A DNA stretch of 64,000 bases from Halopseudomonas yangmingensis (GTDB taxonomy: Bacteria > Pseudomonadota > Gammaproteobacteria > Pseudomonadales > Pseudomonadaceae). Of this stretch, positions 9,272 to 19,184 are shown in pieces. The first letter of the stretch is position 1. Each line of letters starts with the position of its first letter. The notes under the pieces were generated by a model. That model was given only the letters and a program-made list of their open reading frames with translations, was not told the origin of the DNA and searched no databases. The position numbers and the translations under genes are program-made. Location: positions 124,001-188,000 of the forward strand of contig NZ_FOUI01000001.1 of the NCBI RefSeq assembly GCF_900114825.1. The letters run 5' to 3'.

Positions 9272-9613
9272 ATGTCCCAGGGTGTCGAATTCAATCGTCT
9301 GATGCTGCAGATGCGCTCCATGCAGATGGAAGCCATGGGCAGGGCAGCGAATGCGGCCCCGCCGGTACAGCAGACCGACAAGGCCAATGGTCCGGCGTTT
9401 GGTGACGTGCTGCGCCAGGCGGTGGACAAGGTCAGCGAGCTGCAGAGCACGACCAGCAACCTGCAGAACGGCTATGAGCGAGGTGTAGCCGGTATTGATC
9501 TGACCGATGTGATGATAGCTTCACAGAAATCCTCGGTGGCCTTCCAGGCTGCTACCCAGGTGCGCAACAAGCTGGTTGCCGCCTATGAAGACATCATGAA
9601 GATGCCGATCTGA
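9272..9613 (+). CDS. fliE: Flagellar hook-basal body protein FliE
   Basis: 113 residues. FliE links the MS ring to the proximal rod. The C-terminal half is typical: [12 protein letters not shown] and then [27 protein letters not shown] precedes the ATG by 6 bases. It is the first gene of fliEFGHIJ behind the sigma-54 promoter. In P. aeruginosa fleQSR sits directly upstream; here ung does. Confidence 0.95.
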   Translation: MSQGVEFNRLMLQMRSMQMEAMGRAANAAPPVQQTDKANGPAFGDVLRQAVDKVSELQSTTSNLQNGYERGVAGIDLTDVMIASQKSSVAFQAATQVRNKLVAAYEDIMKMPI

Positions 9614-9644
9614 TTGCTGATACGCCTGTTGCGAGGATAGTTCG

Positions 9645-11369
9645 ATGGATTCCGCCAATACCGCCAACACCCCGGCCCTTGCCGGGGGCGCTGATCAAGC
9701 CGCTGCAGGGCGCAAGCCACTGATGGGGCTTGCATTCCTGGATAACGTGGCGCAGTTGCCGGTGCTCCGTCAGGTCGGCTTGCTGGTGGGGCTGGCAGCC
9801 AGTATTGCCATAGGTTTTGCCGTGGTGCTCTGGTCGCAGCAGCCGGAGTTTCGTCCGCTGTACGGCAGCATGGACCAGTTCGATGCCGGCCAGGTGGTGG
9901 ACGTATTGCAGCAGTCGCGTATCCGTTACCGGGTCGAGCCCAATAGCGGTGCCCTGTTGGTACGCACCGAGGACCTGGCGGATGCCCGCCTGCGTCTGGC
10001 CAGTGCCGGGGTCACCCCGACGGATCGCAACCTGGGCTTCGAAATTCTTGACCGTGAGCAGGGCTTCGGCACCAGCCAGTTCATGGAGAGTGCCAACTAC
10101 CGCCGCGGGCTTGAGGGTGAGCTGGCGCGGACCATTTCGTCGCTGAACAATGTGCGTGGTGCCCGTGTGCACATTGCCATTCCGCGCTCCACGGTGTTCG
10201 TGCGTGATGACCGCAAGCCCAGTGCCTCGGTACTGCTTGAGCTGTTTGGCGGCCGCCGGCTGGAGCCGGGCCAGGTGCAGGCCATCGTCAATCTGGTGGC
10301 GACCAGCGTGCCGGAGCTTAGCCGCGACCAGGTCACTGTGGTGGATCAGCAAGGCAATCTGCTGTCCGATCAGGCTGAACTCAACGAGCTGACCATCGCG
10401 GGCCGGCAGTTCGACCATGTGCGTAAGCTGGAAGACACCTACACCCGTCGGGTCCACAACATTCTGCAACCTGTGCTGGGCAATGGCCGTTACAAGGCCG
10501 AGGTGTCTGCCGATGTGGATTTCAGCTCCGTGGAGTCCACTGCGGAAATGTTCAGCCCGGAAGCGGCGCTGCGTAGCGAGCAGGTGGTGAACGAGTCGCG
10601 TGCTGCCGGTGGCGGCCCTGCCGGCGTGCCCGGTGCACTGGCCAACCAGCCGCCGGGTGGCGGGCAGGTGCCTGAGCAGGTGATTGACCCTGCTACCGGC
10701 GAGCCCCTGCTGGCTGCTGCGCCGCGCGATACCCGCGAGCAGGCGACCCGCAATTTCGAGCTGGACCGGCAGATCAGTTACACCCGCCAGCAGCAGGGTC
10801 GTCTGCGCCGGCTTTCTGTCGCGGTGGTGGTGGATGATCCGGTGCAGGTCAATCCGGATACCGGTGAAGTGACCCGCACGCCGCTGGGCGAGGCCGAACT
10901 GGCCCGTCTGACCCGTCTGGTACAGGATGCGGTCGGCTTTGATGCGGCGCGTGGCGACAGTGTCAGTGTGATCAATAGTGCCTTTGTGGCCGAGGGTGAG
11001 GCTTTTGAACTGCCGGAAATCCCGTTCTGGTCGCAACCCTGGTTCTGGGACATTGCCAAACAGATTCTCGGTATACTCTTCGTGCTGATTCTGGTGTTTG
11101 GCGTACTGCGTCCTGTGCTGAAAAGCCTGAGCAGCAAGCCGACAGCCTCCGATGATCAACTGCCGATGCTGGCAGGTGCCGGCGGCGGTGCTTTTGATAC
11201 CGAATTGAGTGACGATCAGGTCAGCCTGTCCGGTGGTTCTGGACCGGTTCTGTTGCCGCCACCGGGTGCCGGCTACGACCAGCAGCTGAATGCGATCAAG
11301 GGGTTGCTTGCCGAGGATCCGGCACGGGTAGCCCAGGTGGTCAAGGAATGGGTCAACGCCGATGAGTGA
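9645..11369 (+). CDS. fliF: Flagellar MS-ring protein FliF
   Basis: 574 residues, the usual size. FliF forms the MS ring in the inner membrane. A first membrane segment (about residues 45-65, VGLLVGLAASIAIGFAVVLW) is followed by ring-building motifs (YRRGLEGELARTI; VRGARVHIAIPR). A second membrane segment (about 465-485, ILGILFVLILVFGVL) precedes the cytoplasmic tail that binds FliG. The last 8 bases overlap fliG. Confidence 0.96.
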   Translation: MDSANTANTPALAGGADQAAAGRKPLMGLAFLDNVAQLPVLRQVGLLVGLAASIAIGFAVVLWSQQPEFRPLYGSMDQFDAGQVVDVLQQSRIRYRVEPNSGALLVRTEDLADARLRLASAGVTPTDRNLGFEILDREQGFGTSQFMESANYRRGLEGELARTISSLNNVRGARVHIAIPRSTVFVRDDRKPSASVLLELFGGRRLEPGQVQAIVNLVATSVPELSRDQVTVVDQQGNLLSDQAELNELTIAGRQFDHVRKLEDTYTRRVHNILQPVLGNGRYKAEVSADVDFSSVESTAEMFSPEAALRSEQVVNESRAAGGGPAGVPGALANQPPGGGQVPEQVIDPATGEPLLAAAPRDTREQATRNFELDRQISYTRQQQGRLRRLSVAVVVDDPVQVNPDTGEVTRTPLGEAELARLTRLVQDAVGFDAARGDSVSVINSAFVAEGEAFELPEIPFWSQPWFWDIAKQILGILFVLILVFGVLRPVLKSLSSKPTASDDQLPMLAGAGGGAFDTELSDDQVSLSGGSGPVLLPPPGAGYDQQLNAIKGLLAEDPARVAQVVKEWVNADE

Positions 11370-12378
11370 AGAAAAGCGTCCACAAAAGCTCACCAAGCTG
11401 GATAAAGCCGCCATTTTGCTGCTGAGTCTGGGCGAATCCGATGCGGCTGCGGTACTCAAGCACATGGGGCCCAAGGAGGTGCAGCGGGTCGGCAGTGCCA
11501 TGGCCGGCATGCGCGGAGTACATCGCGAGCAGGTGCAGCAGGTGATGGGTGATTTTATCGACATGGTCGGTGAACAGACCGGTCTGGGGGTCGGTGCGGA
11601 CGGCTACATCCGTACCATGCTCACCCAGGCGCTGGGTGAAGACAAGGCCAACAGCCTGGTCGACCGTATTTTGCTGGGAGGCAGTACCTCGGGTCTGGAC
11701 AGCCTGAAATGGATGGAGCCGCGCGCAGTTGCCGATGTGATCCGCTACGAGCATCCGCAGATCCAGGCTATTGTGGTGGCCTACCTTGACCCCGACATGG
11801 CTGCCGAGGTGCTCAGCTATTTCGATCACAAGGTACGTCTGGACGTACTGTTGCGGGTGGCGGCGCTGAATACCGTGCAGCCCAGTGCATTGAAAGAACT
11901 CAACGAAATCCTCGAGAAGCAGTTTGCCGGCAATGCCAATACCACGCGCGCCACCATGGGCGGCGTGAAGCGGACTGCCGACATCATGAACTTCCTGGAA
12001 AGCAGTACGGAAGCACAACTGATCGAGGCTATCCGCGATATTGACGAGGATCTGTCGAGCCGTATCGAGGACCTGATGTTTGTCTTCGACAATCTGGCCG
12101 ATGTCGACGATCGGGGTATCCAGGCGCTGCTGCGCGAGGTGTCTTCGGAAGTGCTGATTGTGGCGCTCAAGGGTGCTGACGAAGCGATCAAGGAAAAGAT
12201 CTTCAAGAACATGTCAAAGCGTGCTTCCGAGCTGCTGCGTGACGATCTCGAGGCCAAGGGGCCGGTCCGTATCAGCGAAGTGGAAGCGGCGCAGAAGGAA
12301 ATTCTTACCATTGCCCGGCGCATGGCCGAGGCGGGCGAGATAGTCCTTGGTGGCAAAGGTGGCGAGGAGATGGTCTGA
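11362..12378 (+). CDS. fliG: Flagellar motor switch protein FliG
   Basis: 338 residues. FliG is the rotor protein that contacts the stator and, with FliM/FliN, switches rotation. The EHPQ motif is present in RYEHPQIQAIVVAYLDP (about 130). The charged C-terminal torque helix region is intact (about 280-300). It overlaps fliF by 8 bases and is followed by fliH one base after its stop. Confidence 0.97.
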   Translation: MSEEKRPQKLTKLDKAAILLLSLGESDAAAVLKHMGPKEVQRVGSAMAGMRGVHREQVQQVMGDFIDMVGEQTGLGVGADGYIRTMLTQALGEDKANSLVDRILLGGSTSGLDSLKWMEPRAVADVIRYEHPQIQAIVVAYLDPDMAAEVLSYFDHKVRLDVLLRVAALNTVQPSALKELNEILEKQFAGNANTTRATMGGVKRTADIMNFLESSTEAQLIEAIRDIDEDLSSRIEDLMFVFDNLADVDDRGIQALLREVSSEVLIVALKGADEAIKEKIFKNMSKRASELLRDDLEAKGPVRISEVEAAQKEILTIARRMAEAGEIVLGGKGGEEMV

Positions 12379-12379
12379 G

Positions 12380-13174
12380 ATGTCCAAGGACAAGGCAGGT
12401 GACCTGATTCGTGCCGAGCAACTGGCGGATTTCAGCCTCTGGGACCTGCCAAGTTTTGATGACGAGCCACAGCAGGTTCTGCTTGAGCGCGAGGAGCAGG
12501 ACCAATTGCAACCGGAAAGCGAACAGCCGGTTGAGGAACTCGAAGAATTCGACCAGCCACCGCCGATTACCCTGGAAGAGCTTGAGCGAATTCGCGAGGA
12601 AGCCTACAACGACGGCTTTGCCACCGGTGAAAAGGATGGCTTCCATGCCGGCCAGCTCAAGGCGCGGCAGGAAGCGCAGGTTCAACTGGACAGTCGTCTG
12701 GTGGAGCTTGAAGTGCTGATGCAGCAGTTGCTGGAGCCGATCCGCGAGCAGGACCAGCAGATTGAGCGCATGTTGCTGCAGCTGCTTGAAAGCATGCTGC
12801 GCCAGCTGGTTCGTCGCGAACTGAGTATCGACTCGTCGCAGATTGTCCAGGTGCTGCGCGCCGCCCTCAGGGACCTGCCGATGGGTGCAGCTAATATCCG
12901 CATCTATCTCAACCCTGCCGATTTCGAGGCGGCCAAGGCCTTGCGTGAGCGGCATGAGGAAAACTGGCGGCTGCTTGAGGATGAACAGTTGCTGCCCGGC
13001 GGCTGCCGTATCGAAACAGAACACAGTCAGGTGGATGCCAGTGTGGAGACCCGTCTTGAGCAGATGGTCAGCCAGTTGTGGGAGCAGTTCCGGCAACAAC
13101 AGGCGCATCCGCCCGAAGCGGACCTGATGCTGCCTGAGTCGTTGCCTGAGGATGTGCCTGATGAAGGGCGCTGA
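12380..13174 (+). CDS. fliH: Flagellar assembly protein FliH
   Basis: 264 residues from the ATG at 12380; a longer frame starting at 12347 lies within fliG. FliH binds and regulates the export ATPase FliI. The N-terminus is acidic and glutamine-rich, followed by a Gly-rich stretch ([20 protein letters not shown], GxxxG spacing as expected) and a C-terminal FliH domain. The 3' end overlaps fliI by 14 bases. Confidence 0.93.
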   Translation: MSKDKAGDLIRAEQLADFSLWDLPSFDDEPQQVLLEREEQDQLQPESEQPVEELEEFDQPPPITLEELERIREEAYNDGFATGEKDGFHAGQLKARQEAQVQLDSRLVELEVLMQQLLEPIREQDQQIERMLLQLLESMLRQLVRRELSIDSSQIVQVLRAALRDLPMGAANIRIYLNPADFEAAKALRERHEENWRLLEDEQLLPGGCRIETEHSQVDASVETRLEQMVSQLWEQFRQQQAHPPEADLMLPESLPEDVPDEGR

Positions 13175-14513
13175 GCGCATCAGCTTTTCCCGGCGTCTGC
13201 AGGGGTATGGCGAGGCGGTGCAGTTGCCCGAGCAGCCGGTGGTCGAAGGGCGCCTGATACGCATGGTCGGCCTGACGCTTGAGGCGGAGGGGTGCAAGGC
13301 GCCGGTTGGTAGCCGTTGTCTGGTCATCAGCGAGACTGCAACAGGCAGCAGTCGTATCGAAGCGGAAGTGATGGGTTTTGCCGGCAACAAGATCTACCTG
13401 ATGCCGGTTGACAGCATCCAGGGGTTGCAGCCCGGTGCGCGGGTGGTGCCGGCGGCCGGTGCGGGCAAGCTGCCGATGGGTTTTTCCATGCTCGGTCGGG
13501 TTGTCGATGGGATCGGGCGCCCACTGGATGGCAAGGGTAACTTCAAGCCGGATGACTGGGTCGACCTCAATGGGCCGGTAATCAATCCGCTCAAGCGACA
13601 CCCGATCGAGGAGCCGCTGGATGTCGGTATCCGTGCGATCAACGGCCTGCTGACCGTTGGCCGTGGCCAGCGCCTCGGTCTGTTTGCTGGCAGCGGCGTG
13701 GGCAAGAGTATGTTGCTGGGCATGATGACGCGTTTTACCGATGCGGATATCACCATTGTCGGGCTGGTCGGTGAACGGGGACGTGAGGTCAAGGAGTTCA
13801 TCGAACAGATCCTTGGCGAGGAAGGGATGGCGCGTTCAGTGGTGGTTGCTTCGCCGGCTGACGATGCGCCGCTGATGCGCCTGCGTGCGGCCATGTATTG
13901 CACACGAATAGCCGAATACTTCCGCGATCAGGGCAAGAATGTGCTGCTGCTGATGGATTCGTTGACCCGCTTTGCCCAGGCCCAGCGCGAGATTGCCCTG
14001 GCGATTGGCGAGCCACCGGCGACCAAGGGTTACCCTCCCTCGGTATTTGCCAAGCTGCCGCAACTGGTCGAGCGTGCCGGCAATGCCGAGCAGGGCGGCG
14101 GTTCGATTACCGCTTTTTATACGGTGCTCTCCGAAGGCGATGATCAACAGGATCCGATTGCCGATGCCTCGCGGGCGATTCTGGACGGCCACGTGGTGCT
14201 GTCGCGGCGCCTCGCCGAGGAAGGCCATTACCCGGCGATTGATATCGAGGCGTCGATCAGTCGCGCCATGCCGCAAATCGTCAGTGCCGACTATCTGCAC
14301 AAGGCCCAGCAGTTCAAGCAGATGTATGCTCGCTACCAGCAAAGCCGTGATCTGATCAGTGTGGGTGCCTATACCGCCGGCTCTGACCCGTTGACCGATA
14401 GGGCACTGGAAAAGATGCCACAAATGACCGCTTTTTTGCGCCAGGGCCTGCAAGTCAGCTTCAGCCTGAACGACAGCCAGGCCGAGCTGCAACAGTTGCT
14501 CAGCCATGAGTGA
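13161..14513 (+). CDS. fliI: Flagellar export ATPase FliI
   Basis: 450 residues from the ATG at 13161; a GTG/ATG frame from 13152 adds only three residues. FliI is the F1-beta-like ATPase of the flagellar type III exporter. The Walker A motif (GSGVGKS, about 175) and Walker B ([12 protein letters not shown]) are intact. The C-terminal docking region resembles other FliI proteins. It overlaps fliH and fliJ, so translation is probably coupled. Confidence 0.96.
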   Translation: MKGAERISFSRRLQGYGEAVQLPEQPVVEGRLIRMVGLTLEAEGCKAPVGSRCLVISETATGSSRIEAEVMGFAGNKIYLMPVDSIQGLQPGARVVPAAGAGKLPMGFSMLGRVVDGIGRPLDGKGNFKPDDWVDLNGPVINPLKRHPIEEPLDVGIRAINGLLTVGRGQRLGLFAGSGVGKSMLLGMMTRFTDADITIVGLVGERGREVKEFIEQILGEEGMARSVVVASPADDAPLMRLRAAMYCTRIAEYFRDQGKNVLLLMDSLTRFAQAQREIALAIGEPPATKGYPPSVFAKLPQLVERAGNAEQGGGSITAFYTVLSEGDDQQDPIADASRAILDGHVVLSRRLAEEGHYPAIDIEASISRAMPQIVSADYLHKAQQFKQMYARYQQSRDLISVGAYTAGSDPLTDRALEKMPQMTAFLRQGLQVSFSLNDSQAELQQLLSHE

Positions 14514-14961
14514 GGAGCGGGCCCGGCGTTTGCAGCCGGTACTGGACATGGCGCTGGAAGAGGAGCGCCAGGCTGCGGCAAAGCTGGGTCAGTGCCAGCG
14601 CGAGATGGAACAGGCGCAGGCACGGTTGGTGGATCTTGAAGCCTACACCGGCGAGTACCATCAGGGCTGGCAGCAGCGCGGTGCCGGCGGCGTTGATCGT
14701 GAATGGCTGCTCAATTACCAGCGCTTTCTGGCGCGTATGCAGACCGCGATAGACCAGCAGCAACAGGCGTTGGAATGGCACCGTCAGGCCGCCGACAAGG
14801 CGCGTCAGCTGTGGCGGGAAAAATACCAGCGGGTTGAGGCGCTGCGCACCCTGATCCAGCGGTACCTGGACGAGGCACGCTTGCGCGCCGACCGGCAGGA
14901 GCAAAAACTGCTGGATGAATTGTCTCAGCGGGCCCAGTCCTTGCGCGACAACCAGAATTGA
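14506..14961 (+). CDS. fliJ: Flagellar export chaperone FliJ
   Basis: 151 residues, almost entirely charged alpha-helix as expected for the FliJ coiled coil that stimulates FliI and links it to FlhA. It overlaps fliI by 8 bases and is the last gene of the tightly packed block; 110 bp separate it from the STAS gene. Sequence signatures in FliJ are weak, so the call rests on size, coiled coil and position. Confidence 0.9.
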   Translation: MSEERARRLQPVLDMALEEERQAAAKLGQCQREMEQAQARLVDLEAYTGEYHQGWQQRGAGGVDREWLLNYQRFLARMQTAIDQQQQALEWHRQAADKARQLWREKYQRVEALRTLIQRYLDEARLRADRQEQKLLDELSQRAQSLRDNQN

Positions 14962-15071
14962 CGTCAGTTTGCTGGCCTTGTGCCCGGATGCTGCTATGCT
15001 TGCCCGTAATGAGGTCATCGGGCGCCCAGCTTGTGGTGACCAAGGCATGGAAACCTTGACGGAGTCATGGC

Positions 15072-15377
15072 ATGGCCATAACCAAGAGTCTTTCAGACGA
15101 TGGCAAGACCCTGAGTATTGCTGTATCGGGTCGTTTTGATTTCGCCGCTCACCAGGAATTCAGGGATGCCTACGAGCGTGCCGCGCTGAAGCCGTCGCGC
15201 TATGTGGTGGACCTGCACGAGGCCGCCTATATCGATAGCTCGGCACTGGGCATGCTGCTGCTGTTGCGTGACTACGCCGGTGGAGATAGTGCGGACATTC
15301 GTATCGTGCGGTGCAATCCGGATGTGCGCAAGGTGCTCGGTATTTCCAATTTCGGTCAGCTGTTCGTCATCGAATAG
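15072..15377 (+). CDS. STAS anti-sigma-factor antagonist (HsbA-like)
   Basis: 101 residues forming one STAS domain. The phosphorylatable serine is in YIDSSALGMLLLLRDY (Ser at about 57-58). In P. aeruginosa HsbA binds the anti-sigma factor FlgM or a diguanylate cyclase according to phosphorylation. The next two genes encode the matching phosphatase/kinase and Hpt protein, so this is the output of a partner switch. In P. putida-type genomes the same trio follows fliJ. TTGACGGAG precedes the ATG. Confidence 0.88.
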   Translation: MAITKSLSDDGKTLSIAVSGRFDFAAHQEFRDAYERAALKPSRYVVDLHEAAYIDSSALGMLLLLRDYAGGDSADIRIVRCNPDVRKVLGISNFGQLFVIE

Positions 15378-15380
15378 ATC

Positions 15381-17117
15381 ATGACGACTGCGCCAGTGTT
15401 GGCCCAGGCTGCAGTGCTGAACATTCTGGTAGCCGATGACAACCCCGCTGACCGGTTGATCCTGTGTCGTCTGGTCGAGCGTCTGGGACATCGTGTTCAG
15501 GCTGCCGAGGATGGCGCCGAGGCAGTCAGGCTGTTCGTCAGTCATGGCGCCGATATCGTGCTGATGGATGCGCTGATGCCGGTAATGGACGGCTACGCGG
15601 CTGCGCGCGATATCCGTCGCCAGGCCGGCGAGGACCTGGTTCCGATCATCTTTCTTACCAGCCTTACCGAGACGGATGCACTGGTCGAATGCCTGCAGGC
15701 CGGCGGTGATGATTTTCTCAGCAAACCCTACAACCCGGTTATTTTGCAGGCCAAGATCGAAGCCTTCCGGCGCATGCGCGAGATGCACCAGACGCTGCAG
15801 AGCCAGCGGGACCTGATTGCCAGCCAGAATCGCCAACTGCTGAGTGATCAGCAGTTGGCCAAGGTGATCTTTGACCGGGTAGCCCATGCCGGCAGCCTGG
15901 ACGCCCCGCAGTTGCGCCATTTGCAGTCGGCTTTTGCGGTATTCAACGGCGATATCTTGCTGGCGGCACGGCGTCCTTCAGGGGGAATGCACGTGCTGCT
16001 CGGGGATTTTACCGGGCATGGTTTGTCGGCAGCGATCGGTGCCATGCCGCTGGCCGAAGTTTTCTATGCCATGAGTGCGCGTGGCTTCGCTCTTAACGAT
16101 ATTTTGCGTGAACTCAACAGCAAGCTGGGTCGCATACTGCCGGTCGGGATTTTCTGCTGTGCGGTGCTGATCGAGATCGATCCCTATAAGGGGCTGGTCG
16201 AGGTGTGGAACGGTGGGCTGCCGGAAGTGCTGATGATCGATCGTGATGGCTGCCTGCTGCACCGTATTCCCTCAACCCACTTGCCGTTGGGCGTGCAATC
16301 GGATGAACGCTTCGATGCCAGTCCGCTGGTGCTGTCGATGAGGCCAGGGCAGCGGCTGCTGTGCTGGACTGACGGCGTAATCGAAAGCCGTAACGAGCTG
16401 GGCGAGATGTTTGGCGAGGAGCGGGTGCTGGAGTTGGTGGACAGTTATCAGGGGCCGCCGGAGCAGTTGTTCGACCGGTTGCTGGAAGCTATCGAGGCGT
16501 TCCATGGCAGTCCCGAGGACGATCTGAGCCTGCTGGAGCTGTGCATGTGGTCTGGCAGCCAGCCGGATCGGGGCGCTGTGTCGGTTGCTGCTGTCGATCT
16601 GGCCCAGGACTGGCGTCAGGAGATTGTCCTGCGGGCACCGGCTATCCGCGAGAATAATCCGGTACCTGAGTTGATGGAGCGTCTGATGGCCGTGCAGGGG
16701 TTGCGGGCCCATGCAGGAACGCTGTTTATTCTGTTGGGGGAGCTGTACAGCAATGCCCTGGAACATGGTCTGCTGCAACTGGATTCATCCTGGAAACGCG
16801 ACGCTGACGGTTTTGCCCGTTATTACAGTGAACGTAACCGCCGCTTGCGCGCCCTGAGCGAGGGTTGGATACGGGTGGAGCTGGATCACCGGCCTCGTGT
16901 TGATGGCGGACGATTGATCATTCGTGTCAGTGACAGCGGGCCGGGCTTTCGTATCGGCCAGTTGACGCTCAAGGACGGCTATGCCGGTCGCGGGCTGGGG
17001 CTGGTCCAGGCACTTACCGAAACACTGGGCTTCAATGACAGTGGTAATCAGGTCACTGTGGAGTTTGTCTGGCCGCTTCGGCATACTGTCTGGCAAGTAG
17101 ACACAACAGCGGATTGA
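15381..17117 (+). CDS. Response regulator with PP2C phosphatase and anti-sigma kinase domains (HsbR-like)
   Basis: 578 residues in three parts. A receiver domain occupies about residues 12-130, with the phospho-Asp in IVLMDALMPVMDG. A linker follows. A SpoIIE/PP2C serine phosphatase lies at about 180-395 (LLGDFTGHGLSAAIGAMP; metal-binding DDLSLL). A C-terminal GHKL serine-kinase domain follows (ELYSNALEHGLL N-box; DSGPGF). This matches HsbR, which phosphorylates or dephosphorylates HsbA depending on phosphotransfer from HptB. It starts 3 bp after the STAS gene. Confidence 0.9.
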   Translation: MTTAPVLAQAAVLNILVADDNPADRLILCRLVERLGHRVQAAEDGAEAVRLFVSHGADIVLMDALMPVMDGYAAARDIRRQAGEDLVPIIFLTSLTETDALVECLQAGGDDFLSKPYNPVILQAKIEAFRRMREMHQTLQSQRDLIASQNRQLLSDQQLAKVIFDRVAHAGSLDAPQLRHLQSAFAVFNGDILLAARRPSGGMHVLLGDFTGHGLSAAIGAMPLAEVFYAMSARGFALNDILRELNSKLGRILPVGIFCCAVLIEIDPYKGLVEVWNGGLPEVLMIDRDGCLLHRIPSTHLPLGVQSDERFDASPLVLSMRPGQRLLCWTDGVIESRNELGEMFGEERVLELVDSYQGPPEQLFDRLLEAIEAFHGSPEDDLSLLELCMWSGSQPDRGAVSVAAVDLAQDWRQEIVLRAPAIRENNPVPELMERLMAVQGLRAHAGTLFILLGELYSNALEHGLLQLDSSWKRDADGFARYYSERNRRLRALSEGWIRVELDHRPRVDGGRLIIRVSDSGPGFRIGQLTLKDGYAGRGLGLVQALTETLGFNDSGNQVTVEFVWPLRHTVWQVDTTAD

Positions 17118-17136
17118 TCAAATGGAGTATGTCTTC

Positions 17137-17484
17137 ATGCCGGGTGAAGATAGCCTGTTGCCGGATCTGGATCCGGCCGTTCAGGAAAATCTGCGTGAGT
17201 TGATGCAGGACGACTATCTGCTACTGCTGGACACCTTCATTATCGATGCGGAAAAACGCCTCGGTCAATTGCGTACCTTCCTTGCCAGCGGTGACCTTGA
17301 AAGCTTTCGCCGTTGTGCTCACAGCTTCAAGGGCAGTAGTGGCAATATGGGGGCTCTGGCGCTGCAGCAGGTATGCACGCTGGCAGAGCAGGCGGGTATC
17401 CATGGTGATGCGGGTGCCGCGGGCGATGCACTCGAGCGCATTGAGCAGTGTTACCGGCAACTGCGTCCCCAGTTGCACCCCTGA
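17137..17484 (+). CDS. Histidine phosphotransfer (Hpt) protein, HptB-like
   Basis: 115 residues from the ATG at 17137, which has GGAG 9 bases upstream; the ATG at 17122 lacks a clear ribosome-binding site. The Hpt signature AHSFKGSSGNMG carries the phospho-His. In P. aeruginosa HptB passes phosphate from several hybrid kinases, including RetS, to HsbR. A RetS homologue occurs in this window at 50763-53480, so the circuit's parts are present. It is convergent with the next gene, with a 1-bp gap. Confidence 0.88.
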   Translation: MPGEDSLLPDLDPAVQENLRELMQDDYLLLLDTFIIDAEKRLGQLRTFLASGDLESFRRCAHSFKGSSGNMGALALQQVCTLAEQAGIHGDAGAAGDALERIEQCYRQLRPQLHP

Positions 17485-17485
17485 T

Positions 17486-18349
17486 TCACCGTTGCTGCAG
17501 GTTTGCTTGTGACCACGGGCAGTGACTGTCGCTGACCAGCCAGCCGGTCTGCCTGCAAAAGGCCTCGCTGAGTAACGGCTCGGGCAGCTCAACTGGCTGC
17601 AGTGCTGATTCGCGTATCTGCATCAATTGTCCGGAATCCATGGCCAGCAGGAACAACTCGGGTTGCTGTGGATCGATTCGGGCAACCAGCTCTCCCTGAT
17701 CATCCAGCTTTTCATCGGTATGCAAGGCCTGGCGAAGGTTGTGCTGGTCAGGCAGAACCAGATCCAGATGGTAGACCAGTTGCAGTGAATTGGTTGGCTG
17801 GTGCAGGTAGGCCCGTGGGCGCTCCAGCAAGGGCATTCCGGCACAGCCCACAGGCAAGTGGAAACAACTGTGCGGTTGCAGCTCGAAACTGGGGCTGTCG
17901 CAGTAGGTCAGGCTGTCGGCATAGGGTGTTGGCAGCCAGACATTCTGATAGCGCCCCGGCAACCAGCCCGCCTCGGTTTCGAACAGCAGCTCCTCGGCCA
18001 CTTCGGTGATGGCGCACAGCAGCGGTACGCGCAGCTGGTGGGCTGGCACATAGCCGGAGACCAGTTTGAGAACGCAGTCGCCCATGTCATCGCGCTGCTG
18101 GCGGATCAGTAGCAGGTAATCCCGGCCACGCCAGTGCAGGTCTATGCGCAAGGAAACGCCGAGATTGGCGGTTAGGACCTCGAATTGCCAGGGATCCTCC
18201 AGCCAAACCGGACGCCTCAGTTCCTGCATCTCGGCAAAGCTCAGTGGTGCGCCTTCGGGATGGTAGTCCAACCCCTGCGGCGAGGCTTTTACCCGGATCG
18301 CCTGCGTCTTGAACGCCACCGGGTTGCTGCGTGCAATGACTCGACTCAT
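17486..18349 (-). CDS. Conserved Pseudomonas protein, degenerate Nudix-like
   Basis: 287 residues. It resembles a family common in Pseudomonas and often labelled metal ABC transporter ATPase, but it has no Walker A or B motif, so that label looks wrong. The middle (about 95-140) reads GYVPAHQLRVPLLCAITEVA followed by EELLFETEAGWL, which recalls the REXXEE segment of a Nudix box in degenerate form. That is inference. Function is unknown. The start ATG at 18349 has a plausible GAGTGC upstream. Confidence 0.6.
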   Translation of the reverse strand: MSRVIARSNPVAFKTQAIRVKASPQGLDYHPEGAPLSFAEMQELRRPVWLEDPWQFEVLTANLGVSLRIDLHWRGRDYLLLIRQQRDDMGDCVLKLVSGYVPAHQLRVPLLCAITEVAEELLFETEAGWLPGRYQNVWLPTPYADSLTYCDSPSFELQPHSCFHLPVGCAGMPLLERPRAYLHQPTNSLQLVYHLDLVLPDQHNLRQALHTDEKLDDQGELVARIDPQQPELFLLAMDSGQLMQIRESALQPVELPEPLLSEAFCRQTGWLVSDSHCPWSQANLQQR

Positions 18350-18388
18350 GCCGCACTCCTGTTGGCTGGCGGCACTGCCCGCAGGGCT

Positions 18389-19183
18389 TCAGAGAACCTG
18401 CAGGGCGGCCGTAACGTTGTCCTGCAGGTGCCTGGGGTTGATGGTGCCGACAATTGCACTGGCGACCGCCGGGTGCCCCAGCACCAGACGCAGGCTGTCG
18501 ACCACCGCGGTGGCCGGATCGCTGCCGGGCAGGTGCCCGCTGGCGAATGCCTTTTTGATGAGGATACCTTTGCCCTGTGACAGGGCGAAGTCAAGCACCG
18601 GCAGCTCGTCACGCTGTTGCAGGTTGTAAGTGACCATGGCGCAGTCGGCCTGCTGCAGGGCGCGAATGCCGCCCTCGACGGTCTTGCCGGAAAAGCCCCA
18701 GGCGCGGATCAGGCCTTCCTCGCGCAGATGCTGCAGGGTGGTGCAGACCTCCTGATCGAGCACTACCAGATCGTCGCCGCTGGAGTGCACCAGCACCAGA
18801 TCCAGGTAGTCGGTGCGCAGCCGTTGCAGCGAGCGCTCCACCGAGCGCCGGGTATGTGCGGCGCTGAAGTCGAAATGCGAGTGCTGGCCATCGAATTCTT
18901 CACCCACCTTGCTGCACAGCACCCAGTGCTGGCGCTGACCGGCCAGCAACTGGCCAAGACGCTCTTCGCTGCTGCCGTAGGCCGGTGCGGTATCCAGCAG
19001 GTTGATGCCCAGCTCGCGCGCCTGCGCCAGCAGCGCGCTGGCGCTGCGATCATCCGGCAGCTCGAAGCCGTTGGGGTATTTGACGCCCTGGTTGCGGCCC
19101 AGCTTTACCGTGCCCAGGCCCAACGGTGAAACCTGCAGGCCGGTGCTGCCAAGGGCGCGCCAGTGTGGCTGTAATGTCTGCAT
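18389..19183 (-). CDS. Aldo/keto reductase
   Basis: 264 residues with an AKR TIM-barrel pattern: LGLGTVKLGRNQGVKYP at the N-terminus, catalytic Asp/Tyr in LLDTAPAYGSSEERLG, Lys in LCSKVGEE and His in LVLVHSSGDD. NADPH-binding residues lie near the C-terminus (VGTINPRHLQDN). The substrate is unknown. The start codon is one base after the stop of the FAD oxidoreductase on the same strand, so the two are almost certainly cotranscribed. Confidence 0.88.
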   Translation of the reverse strand: MQTLQPHWRALGSTGLQVSPLGLGTVKLGRNQGVKYPNGFELPDDRSASALLAQARELGINLLDTAPAYGSSEERLGQLLAGQRQHWVLCSKVGEEFDGQHSHFDFSAAHTRRSVERSLQRLRTDYLDLVLVHSSGDDLVVLDQEVCTTLQHLREEGLIRAWGFSGKTVEGGIRALQQADCAMVTYNLQQRDELPVLDFALSQGKGILIKKAFASGHLPGSDPATAVVDSLRLVLGHPAVASAIVGTINPRHLQDNVTAALQVL

Positions 19184-19184
19184 C

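Noticed and set aside
9594-11564. 656-residue frame opposite fliF
   Set aside because: Shadow of fliF with no recognisable domain.
15000-15071. FliA (sigma-28) promoter before the STAS gene
   Set aside because: No TAAAG-N15-GCCGATAA-like match found in the interval.
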